A stretch of 64,000 nt of DNA from CALKWS01 sp051020515 (GTDB lineage Bacteria > Actinomycetota > Actinomycetes > Actinomycetales > Beutenbergiaceae), in the NCBI RefSeq assembly GCF_051020515.1, contig NZ_CP194857.1, positions 2,728,001 through 2,792,000 on the forward strand. The letters run 5' to 3'. The notes below the pieces were generated by a model, which saw only the letters and a list, made by a program, of their open reading frames with translations, was not told the DNA's origin and searched no databases. Shown here piece by piece: positions 28,356-37,508 of this stretch (positions are counted from its first letter, which is position 1; the number at the start of each line of letters is the position of its first letter). The translations under genes and the position numbers were made by a program.

Positions 28356-29354
28356 TCAGAGCCTCACTCTCGGGTCGACGATCGAGGTGAACAGATCCGC
28401 CAGGAGGGCACCGATGGCGAAGATGACACAGCCGTAGAAGGTCATCAGCACGGTGGAGTTCACGTCGTGGGCGTGCAGGGCCCTGATGGACCAGGAGCCC
28501 AGACCGTCCCAGTTGAAGATCACCTCGGCGAAGATCGTGCCGGTGAACAGCGCCGGGATGGTGAAGGCCAGGGACTGGGCAGTGGGTACGAACGAGACCC
28601 GCAGGGCGTGCTTGCGGATCGCCTGGTTTCGGGTCAGGCCGGTGGCACGGGCGGTCCGCACGAAGTCGGCGTTGACGAAGTCCAGCAGGTACTGGCGCTG
28701 GGAGATCTGCATCGAGGCCCAGCCGAAGATGGTCATCGCCACCGTGGGGACGGCGTAGTGGGCGGCCATATCCACGATCTGGTTCCAGGTGCCCTCCACA
28801 CCGATGCTGCGGAACCCGGTGACGTAGAAGATGCGCTCGCTGGATCGATCGTTGATCCAGATCGCCGCCCGCTGCACCAGCAGGTAGGCCACCGGGGTGG
28901 GTAGCACCATGGTCAGGTAGGAGTACCACGTGGTGACCCGGTCCCCGAGCTTGTACTGCCGGGCCGCGGAGAAGACGCCCAGCGCCACACCGAGGACGAA
29001 GGTCAGCACCGTGGCGGCCAGGGTGAGCTGGGTGGAGATCCACAGCCGGATCCCGAACTCGGAGTTCACGAACCCACCGCTCGGCGTGCGGCCCCAGTCC
29101 CAGTCGGTCAGGATCGCGGTCAGCCAGACCCAGTAGCGCTGGAACGCGTTCTGGTCGGGATCCAGGTCCAGACGGGCCAGGGTTTGCTGGACCCGTTCGT
29201 AACTGATCTCGGGGTCCATCTCGATGCCGCCCTGGGTATCCAGCATCTGCAGCGCCGGGTTGAAGAAGCTCACCGCGAGCAGGTAGGCCAGCGACGTGAC
29301 CGCGATGGTCATGATCGAATAGCGGACGAACCGCATCCCGAGGAACTTCAGCAT
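28356..29354 (-). CDS. Oligopeptide ABC transporter permease, OppB/DppB type
   Basis: This is an intact 332-residue permease. The typical first helix (RYSIMTIAVTSLAYLLAVSF) is followed by a large external loop, then five helices with the EAA-loop region VNADFVRTARATGLTRNQAIRKHALR and the end FTSIVDPRVRL. It is the first gene of the permease-permease-ATPase-binding protein operon. An ATGG-type operator lies 231 bp upstream. Confidence 0.92.
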   Translation of the reverse strand: MLKFLGMRFVRYSIMTIAVTSLAYLLAVSFFNPALQMLDTQGGIEMDPEISYERVQQTLARLDLDPDQNAFQRYWVWLTAILTDWDWGRTPSGGFVNSEFGIRLWISTQLTLAATVLTFVLGVALGVFSAARQYKLGDRVTTWYSYLTMVLPTPVAYLLVQRAAIWINDRSSERIFYVTGFRSIGVEGTWNQIVDMAAHYAVPTVAMTIFGWASMQISQRQYLLDFVNADFVRTARATGLTRNQAIRKHALRVSFVPTAQSLAFTIPALFTGTIFAEVIFNWDGLGSWSIRALHAHDVNSTVLMTFYGCVIFAIGALLADLFTSIVDPRVRL

Positions 29355-29484
29355 GGTCCCGTCCCCTTGCGGAGCCGCAGGATCCGAACCGGATTCATGC
29401 GTTCACAGTCCGTCATCGCTGTTCCTCGCTCTGCGTCTCGTCCATGGCGTGGCGCCTCGCTGCCCCCGTCACATTCGTAGAAAT

Positions 29485-29510
29485 GTAACACATGCAATGT
29501 GCCATGTTAC
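29485..29510. promoter_or_regulatory. Inverted repeat GTAACA-N14-TGTTAC
   Basis: Six-base arms separated by 14 bp lie 131 bp upstream of OppB, next to a second small inverted repeat at 29471-29486. They may bind a regulator or form part of the promoter; the regulator is not identified. Confidence 0.35.
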
Positions 29511-29584
29511 GTAGCCCAAACGGTCGGAGACTGCTGGCATCCTCGGCGCGCACGGACCGCTGCGTCCTCCACTCGGGCTGCGAA

Positions 29585-29598
29585 ATGGCACGTACCAT
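29585..29598. promoter_or_regulatory. GntR-type operator, site 2 of 3
   Basis: ATGGCACGTACCAT matches site 1 in 12 of 14 positions and shares the preceding AA. It lies upstream of the peptide importer operon, 231 bp from the OppB start. Confidence 0.55.
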
Positions 29599-29663
29599 GT
29601 TAACGCTCACGTAAAGGGGCGTCACGTGAGTTTCCCGCTGCGGCCCCTCGGGGTGCGCCGCGC

Positions 29664-31377
29664 TCATGCGCGTGCGGCCCGGCGTTGTTCGATGAATCGC
29701 TCCATGTGCTCCTCGAAGACGGCCAGCGGCACACTGCCCAGCCCCAGCACGGTGTCGTGGAAGTCGCGGATGTCAAAGCCGGCGCCCAACTCGGCCTCGG
29801 CGCGTGCCCGCATCTTCTGGATGCTCAGCTGCCCCAGGTAGTAGGCGGCCGCCTGGCCCGGCCAGGCGATGTAGCGGTCGATCTCGGTGAGGATCTCGTG
29901 CTCGGCGATCGCGGTGTTCTCGCGCAGGAAGTCCTGGGCCTGCTCCCGGCTCCACCCCAGTGCGTGCATGCCGGGATCGACCACCAGACGGACCGCCCGC
30001 CACATCTGGAAGGACAGCATGCCCATCGTCTCGAAGGGCGTGGTGTACATGCCCATCTCCACCCCCAGCCGCTCGCAGTACAGCCCCCAGCCCTCACCGA
30101 AGGCGGACATGTACTGACGGCGGAAGTCCGGCAGATCGAGTTCCCGAGCCAGGGAGAGTTGGAAGGAGTGCCCCGGAGCGGACTCGTGCAGGGTCAGCGC
30201 CGGCAGGGAGTACAGCGGCCGGGCGGGCAGGTTGTAGGTGTTCAGGATGTAGGCATCCGGTGCCCCGCGCCCGAAGGTGTCGAACGGGGCGATGTCGGGC
30301 GGGGTCTGCACGATCGCGAACCGTTGATCGGGCAGACGGCCGAAGTAGCGGTGGATGACGCCGTCGAAGGCCTTGCAGGTGTAGGCGGCCTCGGCGATCA
30401 GTTGCCGGGGCGTGCTGGCGTAGAACTGCGCGTCGGCGCGCATGAAGGCGAGCATGCCGGCCACGTCGCCGGCGAAGCCGACCTCGGCAGCCACCTGCTC
30501 CATCTCGGCCCGGATCGCGCGTACGTGCTCCATGCCGATGTCGAAGATCTGCTGGGGGCTCAGGTCGGTGGTGGTGAACTCCCGCAACTGGGCGGCGTAG
30601 AAGGCCTCTCCCTCGGGCTGGTCGTGCGCGGCGATGCTCTCTGGCAGGTTCGGCAGGTACTCGGTGACCAGGAACTCCAGCAGTTCGGCATAGGCCGGCA
30701 CCACCACCTCGCGCAGCAGCGCGGCAGCCTCCTGCTGCAACTCCTCCCGCACGGCGGCCTCGATCGCCTCGGGCAGGGTGCGCAGGGGCGCGAACAGGGC
30801 CAGCTCGGTGACATCGGCGGCCTGGGCGACGGCGCGGACCGGCTCCTCGCGCCCGGTCAGGGTGATCCGGGGCGGACCGAAGCCGCGGGCCAGCCCGGCG
30901 CGCATGTTCTCGGACTGCTGGGCGAAGTACCGCGGGATCTGGGCGAGCCGGCCCAGGTAGGTGCGGGCGTCGTCGTCGGTCATCAGCACCTGGCGCATCG
31001 CGCCGAAGGTGAGGTTGCGCCAGAACGCCGAATCGGCGTTCACCGGGCGCTCCCACAGTCGGAACCGCTGAGAAGCCACCAGCGTCTGCAGCTGCTGGGC
31101 GTAGACGTCGTAGTCGAGCCGTTCGGTCTCGGTGAGTTCGGAGCGCGGGATCCGTTCCAGTTCCACCAGGGTCTGCTCCCAGCGTTTGCCGGCGTCGCTC
31201 CTGGCTGGCCTCGTCGACCTGGGGCAGGAAGCCGACGACCTCGGTGGGCTGGGTCATCGTCAACGGGCCGAGTTCCCCGGTCCGCCAGGCCCACTCCTGG
31301 GTATAGAGGTCCCGCAACGCCTCGGCTGCACTGGTCGTGGTGCGATCCGGCTCGGTTGGGGGTGTGGAAGTCGTCAT
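29664..31377 (-). CDS. DUF885 family metallopeptidase-like protein (one frame break)
   Basis: About 569 residues after repair. The C-terminal half holds the family signature HESAPGHSFQLSLAREL, a likely zinc site with an upstream LTLHE, followed by FGEGWGLYCERLG; both fit DUF885 (PF05960). DUF885 proteins are putative cytoplasmic peptidases. The ATG at 31377 follows GAGG. A 4-bp tandem duplication (CTGG twice, 31201-31208) breaks the frame near residue 59; removing one copy joins QVDEA to a segment ending KRWEQTLVELERIP. It is divergent from the hydroxyproline genes and upstream of the peptide importer, consistent with peptide hydrolysis after uptake. Confidence 0.78.
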
Positions 31378-31437
31378 GATCAGTGCCTCATTGCGTCGCT
31401 GGGTCACGGTTGATCCCGCACTATACATCCAGTGCAA

Positions 31438-31451
31438 TGTCACAGTTGACA
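31438..31451. promoter_or_regulatory. Inverted repeat TGTCA-CAGT-TGACA
   Basis: Five-base arms with a 4-bp spacer lie in the 153-bp divergent promoter region between the DUF885 gene and the hydroxyproline operon. It is a possible operator with no known regulator. Confidence 0.3.
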
Positions 31452-31468
31452 CTTGAAGACGATGTAGA

Positions 31469-31488
31469 GCACACTGGCGCCAGTGTGC
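31469..31488. promoter_or_regulatory. Perfect 20-bp palindrome before the hydroxyproline operon
   Basis: GCACACTGGCGCCAGTGTGC is a perfect 20-bp palindrome ending 42 bp before the deaminase start codon, with no T tract after it. Its position and symmetry suggest an operator rather than a terminator. It differs from the three ATGGTAC-type sites, so a second regulator may act here. Confidence 0.6.
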
Positions 31489-31530
31489 AGAGGCCTTCTG
31501 CACGAACGTGGGATTCAGAGGAGACCTCTC

Positions 31531-32437
31531 ATGAGTGAGCGCAAGCCCTGGCACGGTGTGATCGTCGCGACCACCCTGCCGTTCAAGGACGACCTGTCGG
31601 TGGATTACGACGCATACGGCGAGCACGTGCAGTTCCTTGCCGCGAACGGCTGCCACGGGGTCGCGCCGAACGGATCGCTCGCTGGGGGAGTACCAGACGC
31701 TGTCGGACGAAGAGCGCGCCCGGGTGGTCGAGACCGCCGTGGCCGCTGCACCGGAGGGCTTCGCCGTGATGCCCGGGGTGGGCGCCTACGGCGGCCTGCA
31801 GACCGAGAAGTGGGCCAACCAGGCGGCCGAGGCCGGCGCTCAGGCCGTGATGCTGCTGCCCCCGAACACCTACCGCGCCAACGATGACGAGGTGGTGGAG
31901 CACTTCCGCCTGGCCGCCAAGGCCGGTCTGCCGGTGGTGGGGTACAACAACCCGATCGACACCAAGGTGGACCTGACCCCCGAACTGATCGCCCGGATCC
32001 ACAACGAGGGCAACATGGTGGGCGTCAAGGAGTTCTCCGGTGACGTGCGCCGCGCGTACGCGATCAAGGAGCTCAGCCCGCAGATGGACATCCTGATCGG
32101 CACCGACGACACCCTGCTGGAGACCGGCCTGGCCGGCGCGGTGGGCTGGGTGGCCGGCTACACCAACGCGATCCCGCAGACCACGGTGGAACTGTTCAAC
32201 CTGTCCACCTCCGGCAAGGCCGAGGACCTCCTCAAGGCCCGTGAGATCTACACCGACCTGCACTCGCTGCTGCGGTGGGACACCAAGACCGAGTTCGTCC
32301 AGGCGATCAAACTCTCCATGGACATCTACGGTCTCAAGGGCGGCCCCACCCGTCCGCCGCGTGGTCCGCTGGCAGACTGGATGCGCAAGGGCATCACTGC
32401 CGACACCGAAGCGGCCCTGGCCAAGGGTTACAAGTAA
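31531..32437 (+). CDS. DapA-family 1-pyrroline-4-hydroxy-2-carboxylate deaminase (one frame break)
   Basis: About 300 residues after repair, in the dihydrodipicolinate synthase fold. Tyr137 is in GYNNPID and the Schiff-base Lys165 is in VGVKEFSGD, with the substrate loop APNGSLGEYQTL. Placed directly before hydroxyproline epimerase and the dehydrogenase subunits, it is most likely the deaminase that turns pyrroline-4-hydroxy-2-carboxylate into ketoglutarate semialdehyde, as in Pseudomonas hydroxyproline catabolism. The frame is broken by a 4-bp tandem duplication (TCGC twice, 31675-31682); removing one copy restores GSLGEYQTL. The ATG follows GAGGAGA. Confidence 0.83.
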
Positions 32438-32495
32438 GCCACCAGGCGCGGCGGAACCGCCAGGGACCGCGGCCCGGGACCACGAAGGAACACTC

Positions 32496-33497
32496 GTGAG
32501 AACCTCACACGTCTACCACGCCGTTGACTCACACACCGAGGGCATGCCCACGCGCGTGATCACCGGCGGGGTAGGCGTGTTCCCGGGTGCCACGATGGCC
32601 GAGCGGCGGCTCTGGTTCGCCGAGCACAACGACCACCTGCGCCGGCTGCTGATGCGCGAGCCGCGCGGGCACAGCGCGATGAGCGGGGCGATCCTGCAGC
32701 CGCCCACCCGCGACGACGCGGACTGGGGCGTGCTGTTCATCGAGGTGTCCGGTCTGTTGCCGATGTGCGGGCACGGCACGATCGGCGTGTGCACCGTGCT
32801 GGTGGAGACCGGCATGGTCGAGGTCACCGAACCGGTCACCACCATCCGGTTGGACACCCCGGCCGGCCTGGTGGTGGCGCAGGTCGCGGTGCAGGACGGT
32901 TCGGCCACCTCGGTGACGATCACCAACGTGCCCTCCTTCACGTTGCGCACCGGTGCGAGCGTGCAGGTTCCCGGCCTGGGCGAGGTCACCTACGACATGG
33001 CCTTCGGCGGCAACTTCTATGCCGTGGTGGAACTGGAAGACCTGGGCCTGCCGTTCGACCGGGCGGCCAAGGACGAACTGCTCTCCGCAGGGCTGGCCAT
33101 CATGGCGGCGATCAACGAGACCGACGCCCCGGTGCATCCCACCCGCCCCGACATCACCGGATGCCACCACGTGTACCTGCAGGCCCCGGGCTCCACGGCG
33201 AAGCACTCCCGACACGCCATGGCTATCCACCCCGGGTGGTTCGACCGTTCCCCCTGCGGCACCGGTACCAGCGCCCGGATGGCGCAGCTGCACACCAAGG
33301 GGGAGTTGGCGCTGAACACGGACTTCGTGAACGAGTCCTTCATCGGCTCCCGCTTCGTGGGCCGGTTGACCGGGACCACGAAGGTCGGCGACGTGGACGC
33401 GGTGGTGCCCACCGTGACCGGCCGGGCCTGGATCACCGGGACTGCGCAGTACTTCCTGGATCCCTCCGACCCATATCCCGAAGGATTCGAGTTGTGA
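32496..33497 (+). CDS. 4-hydroxyproline 2-epimerase (proline racemase family)
   Basis: This is an intact 333-residue enzyme of the proline racemase superfamily. Both catalytic cysteines are present, Cys91 in LPMCGHGTIG and Cys254 in RSPCGTGTSARMA, so it is an epimerase/racemase and not a dehydratase (which has Thr at the second site). It converts trans-4-hydroxy-L-proline to cis-4-hydroxy-D-proline, the first step of the pathway encoded by its neighbours. The GTG start at 32496 follows GAAGGA; the longer upstream reading overlaps the deaminase gene. The assignment over plain proline racemase rests on gene context. Confidence 0.9.
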   Translation: MRTSHVYHAVDSHTEGMPTRVITGGVGVFPGATMAERRLWFAEHNDHLRRLLMREPRGHSAMSGAILQPPTRDDADWGVLFIEVSGLLPMCGHGTIGVCTVLVETGMVEVTEPVTTIRLDTPAGLVVAQVAVQDGSATSVTITNVPSFTLRTGASVQVPGLGEVTYDMAFGGNFYAVVELEDLGLPFDRAAKDELLSAGLAIMAAINETDAPVHPTRPDITGCHHVYLQAPGSTAKHSRHAMAIHPGWFDRSPCGTGTSARMAQLHTKGELALNTDFVNESFIGSRFVGRLTGTTKVGDVDAVVPTVTGRAWITGTAQYFLDPSDPYPEGFEL

Positions 33498-33588
33498 CCG
33501 CGCTGTGCAATTGCGCCGATGTAGGCTACCGGCACACGGCTCACCGTTGAGTGTGTCGTTACCTATCAGTGACCAGCAGGAGACCACT

Positions 33589-34345
33589 ATGACGTCGGCT
33601 CAGGACATTCCGCTCCACACGATCCAGCAGTACAAGAGCCTGCGCGCCAGCGTCACCGAGGCGCTGCGCACTGCCATCATCGTGGGGGCCTGGAGGAGGG
33701 CCGGCTCTACTCAGCGCCTGCGCTGGCCGAGCCGTTGGGGGTCTCCGCCACCCCGGTGCGCGAGGCCATGATGGACCTGGCCGGGGAGGGTTTGGTCATC
33801 TCGGTCAAGAACAAGGGGTTCCGGGTGACCGTGATGACCCCGCGTGACCTGGAGGAGATGGCCGAGGTACGCACGCTCCTGGAGGCCCCGGTGGTGCGCG
33901 ACCTGGCCGGGACGATCCCGGCCCCGGACTACGCGAGCCTGCACCGGCTCGCCGACGAGGTCACCGCCGCTGCCGAGGCCGGGGACCTGCGCACCTACCT
34001 CAGCGGGGACCGGAAGTTCCACGCCGACCTGCTGCGCTGCTCCGGGAACACCCTGCTGGTGGAGCTGGCCACCCGGCTGCGCGGGCAGACCCGCCTGAAG
34101 GCCCTGCGCCCGCTGGCCGAGGCCGGCGTGCTGGTGGACTCCGCCCGCGAGCACACCCAGCTGCTGGAGCTGATGGAGGCCGGCGACGCGGCCGGCACCT
34201 ACGACCTGATCGTGACCCACATCGGGCACGTCTCCCGGCTCTGGGCCCAGGGCGTGGGAAGCGAGCCGGCCGAGACCCCTGCGGCGTCCACGACCTCTGA
34301 TACCGCCGCGGCCCTGATGGGGGGCCGGGCAGCGGCTCCGGGTGA
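33589..34345 (+). CDS. GntR-family regulator with FCD domain (one clear frame break; 3' end uncertain)
   Basis: About 250 residues. The winged helix is LAEPLGVSATPVREAMMDLAGEGLV. The FCD domain follows, with metal-site histidines in GDRKFHADLL, AREHTQLL and IVTHIGHVS. The ATG at 33589 follows AGCAGGAG. One C is missing near 33690 (GCC-CTG), which otherwise turns the start of the DNA-binding domain into nonsense. After VTHIGHVSRLWAQG the frame runs on without a stop through the next gene, so a second break near the 3' end is likely. A natural stop would be TGA at 34343, overlapping the next start. It probably controls the hydroxyproline/peptide regulon. Confidence 0.77.
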
Positions 34346-35550
34346 CGGTGGCCGACTCAGTGAACCCTGCGCAGGTCACCGCCGGGACCAGCGACGTCAT
34401 CGTCATCGGCGCCGGCGCCGTCGGGGCCGCGGTCGCCTACTACAGCGCCCGGGCCGGGCTGTCGGTGACGGTGCTGGACCGCGGCCGCCCGGGAGGTGCC
34501 ACGTCCTCGCGGTGCGAGGGCAACATCCTGGTCTCGGACAAGGAACGCGGGCCCGAACTGGACCTGGCGAACTTCTCGCTGTCGCTGTGGCACGGCGAAC
34601 TCGCCGAGTTCGCGGACCTGTGGGAGTTCGAGGCCAAGGGCGGCATCATCGTGGCCTCCCGGGACTCCTCCATGGTCTCGTTGCAACGGGCGCTGCAGGC
34701 CCAGCGAAGCCACGGGATCCGGGTGCAGGACATCGACGTGGCGGCGTTGCGGGAGTTGGAACCGCACATCAGCGACGAGGCGGTCGGGGCAGCGTTCTAC
34801 CCCGACGACTGCCAGGTGATGCCGATGCTGCTGACCGCACACCTGTTGCGGATGGCGGCCGGGTACGGGGCCAGCGTGGTCGCCGAGACCGAGGTGCACG
34901 GCTTCGTGCGGGACCGCGCCGAGCGCATCACCGGGGTGCGCACCACGCGCGGTACCTTCTCCGGGGCGGCGGTGGTCAATGCCGCCGGGCCGTGGTCGGC
35001 ACAGGTGGCGCAGTTGGCCGGGGTGCACGTACCGGTGGCACCGCGGCGGGGCTATGTGCTGGTCACCGAACCACTGCCGCCGCGGGTCTTCCACAAGGTC
35101 TACGCAGCCGAGTACATCGACAACGTGGGTAGTTCGGACAGCGGGCTGCAGGCCTCGCCGGTGGTGGAGGGCACGCCCTCGGGCACCATCCTGGTGGGGT
35201 CCTCCCGCGAGCGGGTCGGGTTCGACGAGCGGCCCAACCCCGCGGCACTGGAACTGATCGCGGCGAACGCGCTGGCTCTGTTCCCCTTCCTGGCCGAGGT
35301 GCGCATCCTGCGCCACTACTTCGGATTCCGTCCCTACAGCCCCGATCACGTACCCGTCATCGGCCCGGATCAGCGTGCCGAGGGGCTGTGGCACGCGTGC
35401 GGGCACGAGGGCGCCGGGATCGGACTCTCGGTGGGTACCGGCAAACTCATCGCCCAGTCCCTCACCGCCCGCCCCGAGTTGGACCTGGCGCCGTTCGCTC
35501 CGCACCGCTTCGGCGCCGCCGCGGACGCCCACCACCAGGAGGCCTCCTGA
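34342..35550 (+). CDS. FAD-dependent D-amino acid (D-hydroxyproline) dehydrogenase, catalytic subunit
   Basis: This is an intact 402-residue DAO/glycine-oxidase family flavoprotein. It has the FAD fold DVIVIGAGAVGAAVAYYSARAG, the VVNAAGPWSAQVAQLAG segment and the C-terminal FAD motif WHACGHEGAGIGLSVGTGKLIAQ. With the two small-iron-sulfur and pyridine-nucleotide-disulfide type partners that follow, it forms the heteromeric dehydrogenase (HcnABC/LhpBEF-like) that oxidises cis-4-hydroxy-D-proline to pyrroline-4-hydroxy-2-carboxylate. The GTG start at 34342 overlaps a TGA. Its stop shares TGATG with the next start, so the three subunits are translationally coupled. Confidence 0.88.
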   Translation: MTVADSVNPAQVTAGTSDVIVIGAGAVGAAVAYYSARAGLSVTVLDRGRPGGATSSRCEGNILVSDKERGPELDLANFSLSLWHGELAEFADLWEFEAKGGIIVASRDSSMVSLQRALQAQRSHGIRVQDIDVAALRELEPHISDEAVGAAFYPDDCQVMPMLLTAHLLRMAAGYGASVVAETEVHGFVRDRAERITGVRTTRGTFSGAAVVNAAGPWSAQVAQLAGVHVPVAPRRGYVLVTEPLPPRVFHKVYAAEYIDNVGSSDSGLQASPVVEGTPSGTILVGSSRERVGFDERPNPAALELIAANALALFPFLAEVRILRHYFGFRPYSPDHVPVIGPDQRAEGLWHACGHEGAGIGLSVGTGKLIAQSLTARPELDLAPFAPHRFGAAADAHHQEAS

Positions 35551-35870
35551 TGAGCCCGGATCGCGACCTCACCATCACCGTGGACGGGCAGGCGGTGCAG
35601 GTGCCACCGGGCCGCACGGTGGCGGCGGTCCTGATGGCCGAGACCGACCGGATGGCCTGGCGGCGCACCCGCTTCGCCGGGCAACCGCGCGGGCTGTTCT
35701 GCGGCATCGGGGTCTGCTTCGACTGCCTGGTCAGCATCGATGGGCGCCCGTCGATGCGCGCCTGCCTGGTGCAGGCGGCCGAGGGCATGGTGGTCCGGAC
35801 CGGCACAGCCGACGACGACGGGGCCGCACCTCGCGAGGAGAGCGACGACCAGGGGAGCGGGCAGCCATGA
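35550..35870 (+). CDS. [2Fe-2S] ferredoxin-like subunit of the D-hydroxyproline dehydrogenase
   Basis: This small 106-residue protein has a beta-grasp ferredoxin start (LTITVDGQAVQVPPGRTVAAVL) and the cysteine pattern C-x4-C-x2-C in LFCGIGVCFDC, with the fourth ligand in MRACLVQ. This is the pattern of the HcnA/OoxA-type subunit in heteromeric amino acid dehydrogenases. It starts within the stop codon of the catalytic subunit (TGATG) and its own stop overlaps the next start (ATGA). It passes electrons from FAD to the third subunit or an acceptor. Confidence 0.9.
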   Translation: MSPDRDLTITVDGQAVQVPPGRTVAAVLMAETDRMAWRRTRFAGQPRGLFCGIGVCFDCLVSIDGRPSMRACLVQAAEGMVVRTGTADDDGAAPREESDDQGSGQP

Positions 35871-37508
35871 GCGTTCAGACCGGCGACGGTTCCTACGCTG
35901 CCGACGTCGCCGTCGTCGGTGCCGGCCCGGCCGGGCTGGCCGCGGCCGATGCCGCGGCCCGGTCCGGTGCGCGGGTGCTGTTGATCGACGCTGCCCGCCA
36001 GTTCGGCGGGCAGTACTGGCGCCACGCCGACGAGGCGACCGAGACGGGCGACCCCTCGCGCTGGCACCACGGCTGGCGCACCTACACCGGCCTGGCCACC
36101 AACGTGCGCGCGGCGATCGATGCGGGGCAGGTGATCTACCGTCCCGGCACCCAGGTGTGGTCCATCACCCGCACCGACGGCGGCGCCGGGATGGTCGCAC
36201 CGGGGTACCTCATCAGCACCGCGGCCGTCCCCGAAACCGCGCCCGCCACGGAAACCGGTCACGTCCGGGCACGCACGCTCATCCTGTGCCCGGGCGCCTA
36301 TGACAAGCAGGTGCCGGTCCCCGGGTGGACGCTGCCCGGGGTGATGGCGGCCGGGGGAGTGCAGGCCTTCATCAAGACCCAGGGGGTGGCACCCGGCGCG
36401 CGCGTCTTCCTCGGGGGCACCGGTCCGTTCCTGCTCTCCGCGGCGGCCTCGGTGCTGCAAGCCGGGGCACAGGTGCGCGGGGTCGCCGAGGCAGCGGCCC
36501 TGCGTGGCTGGTTCCCGCGCGGCGTCACCGGCCTGGCGGTGCCATCGAAACTGAAGGAGGGTGTGGCCTACGCCGCCCTCCTGGCCCGCCACCGGGTGCC
36601 CTACCGCACCCGCACCGCCATCATCGGTGTCCACGGTCAGCACCGGGTTGAGGCCGTCACCATTGCCAAGGTGGACTCCCGCGGCAGCATCCGCCCGGGC
36701 AGTTCCCGGCGGATCGGGGGGATCGACGTCGTCGGTCTCGGCTGGGGCTTCACCCCGCAGGCCGAGTTGCTGCTGCAACTGGGCGCCCGCACCCGGGTGG
36801 ACCTGGACGGTTCCCTGGTCGGAACGGTCGAGGAGGACCAGCGCAGTTCGGTCCCGGGACTGTTCCTGGCCGGGGAGATCACCGGCGTGGCCGGCGCGGC
36901 CGCGGCCGTTGCCGAGGGGCGGATCGCCGGAGCGTCGGCGGCGTCCCTGGCCCACGGCACCGTGATTGGCACCTCGCGCACGGACCGGCTGGTGCGCCGG
37001 CAGCACCGCGCCTTCGCCCGGGCGATGCATCGCGCGCACCCGCTGCCGCCGGCCTGGACCGACTGGTTGCAGGCGGACACCATCGTGTGCCGCTGCGAGG
37101 AGGTGCCGTGGAGCCGGGCCCGTGAGGCCGGTGACCAGTTGGGAGCCGCCGAACCACGCGGGCTGAAGGGCACCACCCGCATCGGCATGGGGCTGGTGCC
37201 AGGGGCGGATGTGCGCGCTCGCCGCGGTATGCGGAAGCCGGGCGCCTGAGGCCGCCGGCAGGGGTACCGGGAAGCACGGCGAGGGTGCGCCGGCAGCGAA
37301 CGGGGGCGGCCCTCACCTTGCTGCGGGCGCCGCAACGGCGGATACTCGCGCTAGGCCCCCCGCTCATGACGCCCTGATCTCCACCGCGCGCCGCCCGGTC
37401 GCCATGCCCGTCACGTTCACCACGATGGCCGATTCCACCGCTGCGCCGCCCGCTCGGGAGCGCCGCGGATCCGACCCGCACTCGAATGCAACGAAGGAGC
37501 AGAGATGA
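35867..37508 (+). CDS. HcnB/OoxA-type FAD-NAD(P) oxidoreductase subunit with BFD-like centre (one frame break)
   Basis: About 546 residues after repair. An N-terminal FAD fold (VAVVGAGPAGLAAADAAARSG) is followed by a pyridine-nucleotide region (RVFLGGTGPFLLSAAASVL) and a C-terminal BFD-like [2Fe-2S] site. The first two cysteines are in IVCRCEEV; the other two (WCQGRMC) appear only after correcting one extra base near 37189-37192 (GGGG instead of GGG). As read, the protein loses its iron-sulfur ligands and ends at 37249. Restored, it ends at 37508 with the family's RRPVAMPVTF tail, and its stop overlaps the next start by ATGA. Confidence 0.83.

Larger units (their letters stand above)
29355..29663. 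other. 309-bp promoter region of the peptide importer operon
   Basis: Between the DUF885 stop and the OppB start this region is relatively AT-rich. It holds the operator at 29585-29598 and two further inverted repeats: ACATT...AATGT (29471-29486) and GTAACA...TGTTAC (29485-29510). No gene is supported; it is a likely control region. Confidence 0.6.

Noticed and set aside
29413..29667. An 84-residue minus-strand frame in the promoter region of the peptide importer
   Set aside because: It covers the inverted repeats and operator, has no domain, and lacks a credible start; regulatory DNA is the better reading.
31469..31488. Rho-independent terminator
   Set aside because: The palindrome has no loop and no T tract and lies just upstream of a start codon in a divergent promoter region.
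32496..33497. trans-3-hydroxyproline dehydratase
   Set aside because: The second active-site residue is Cys254, as in epimerases and racemases; dehydratases have threonine at this place.
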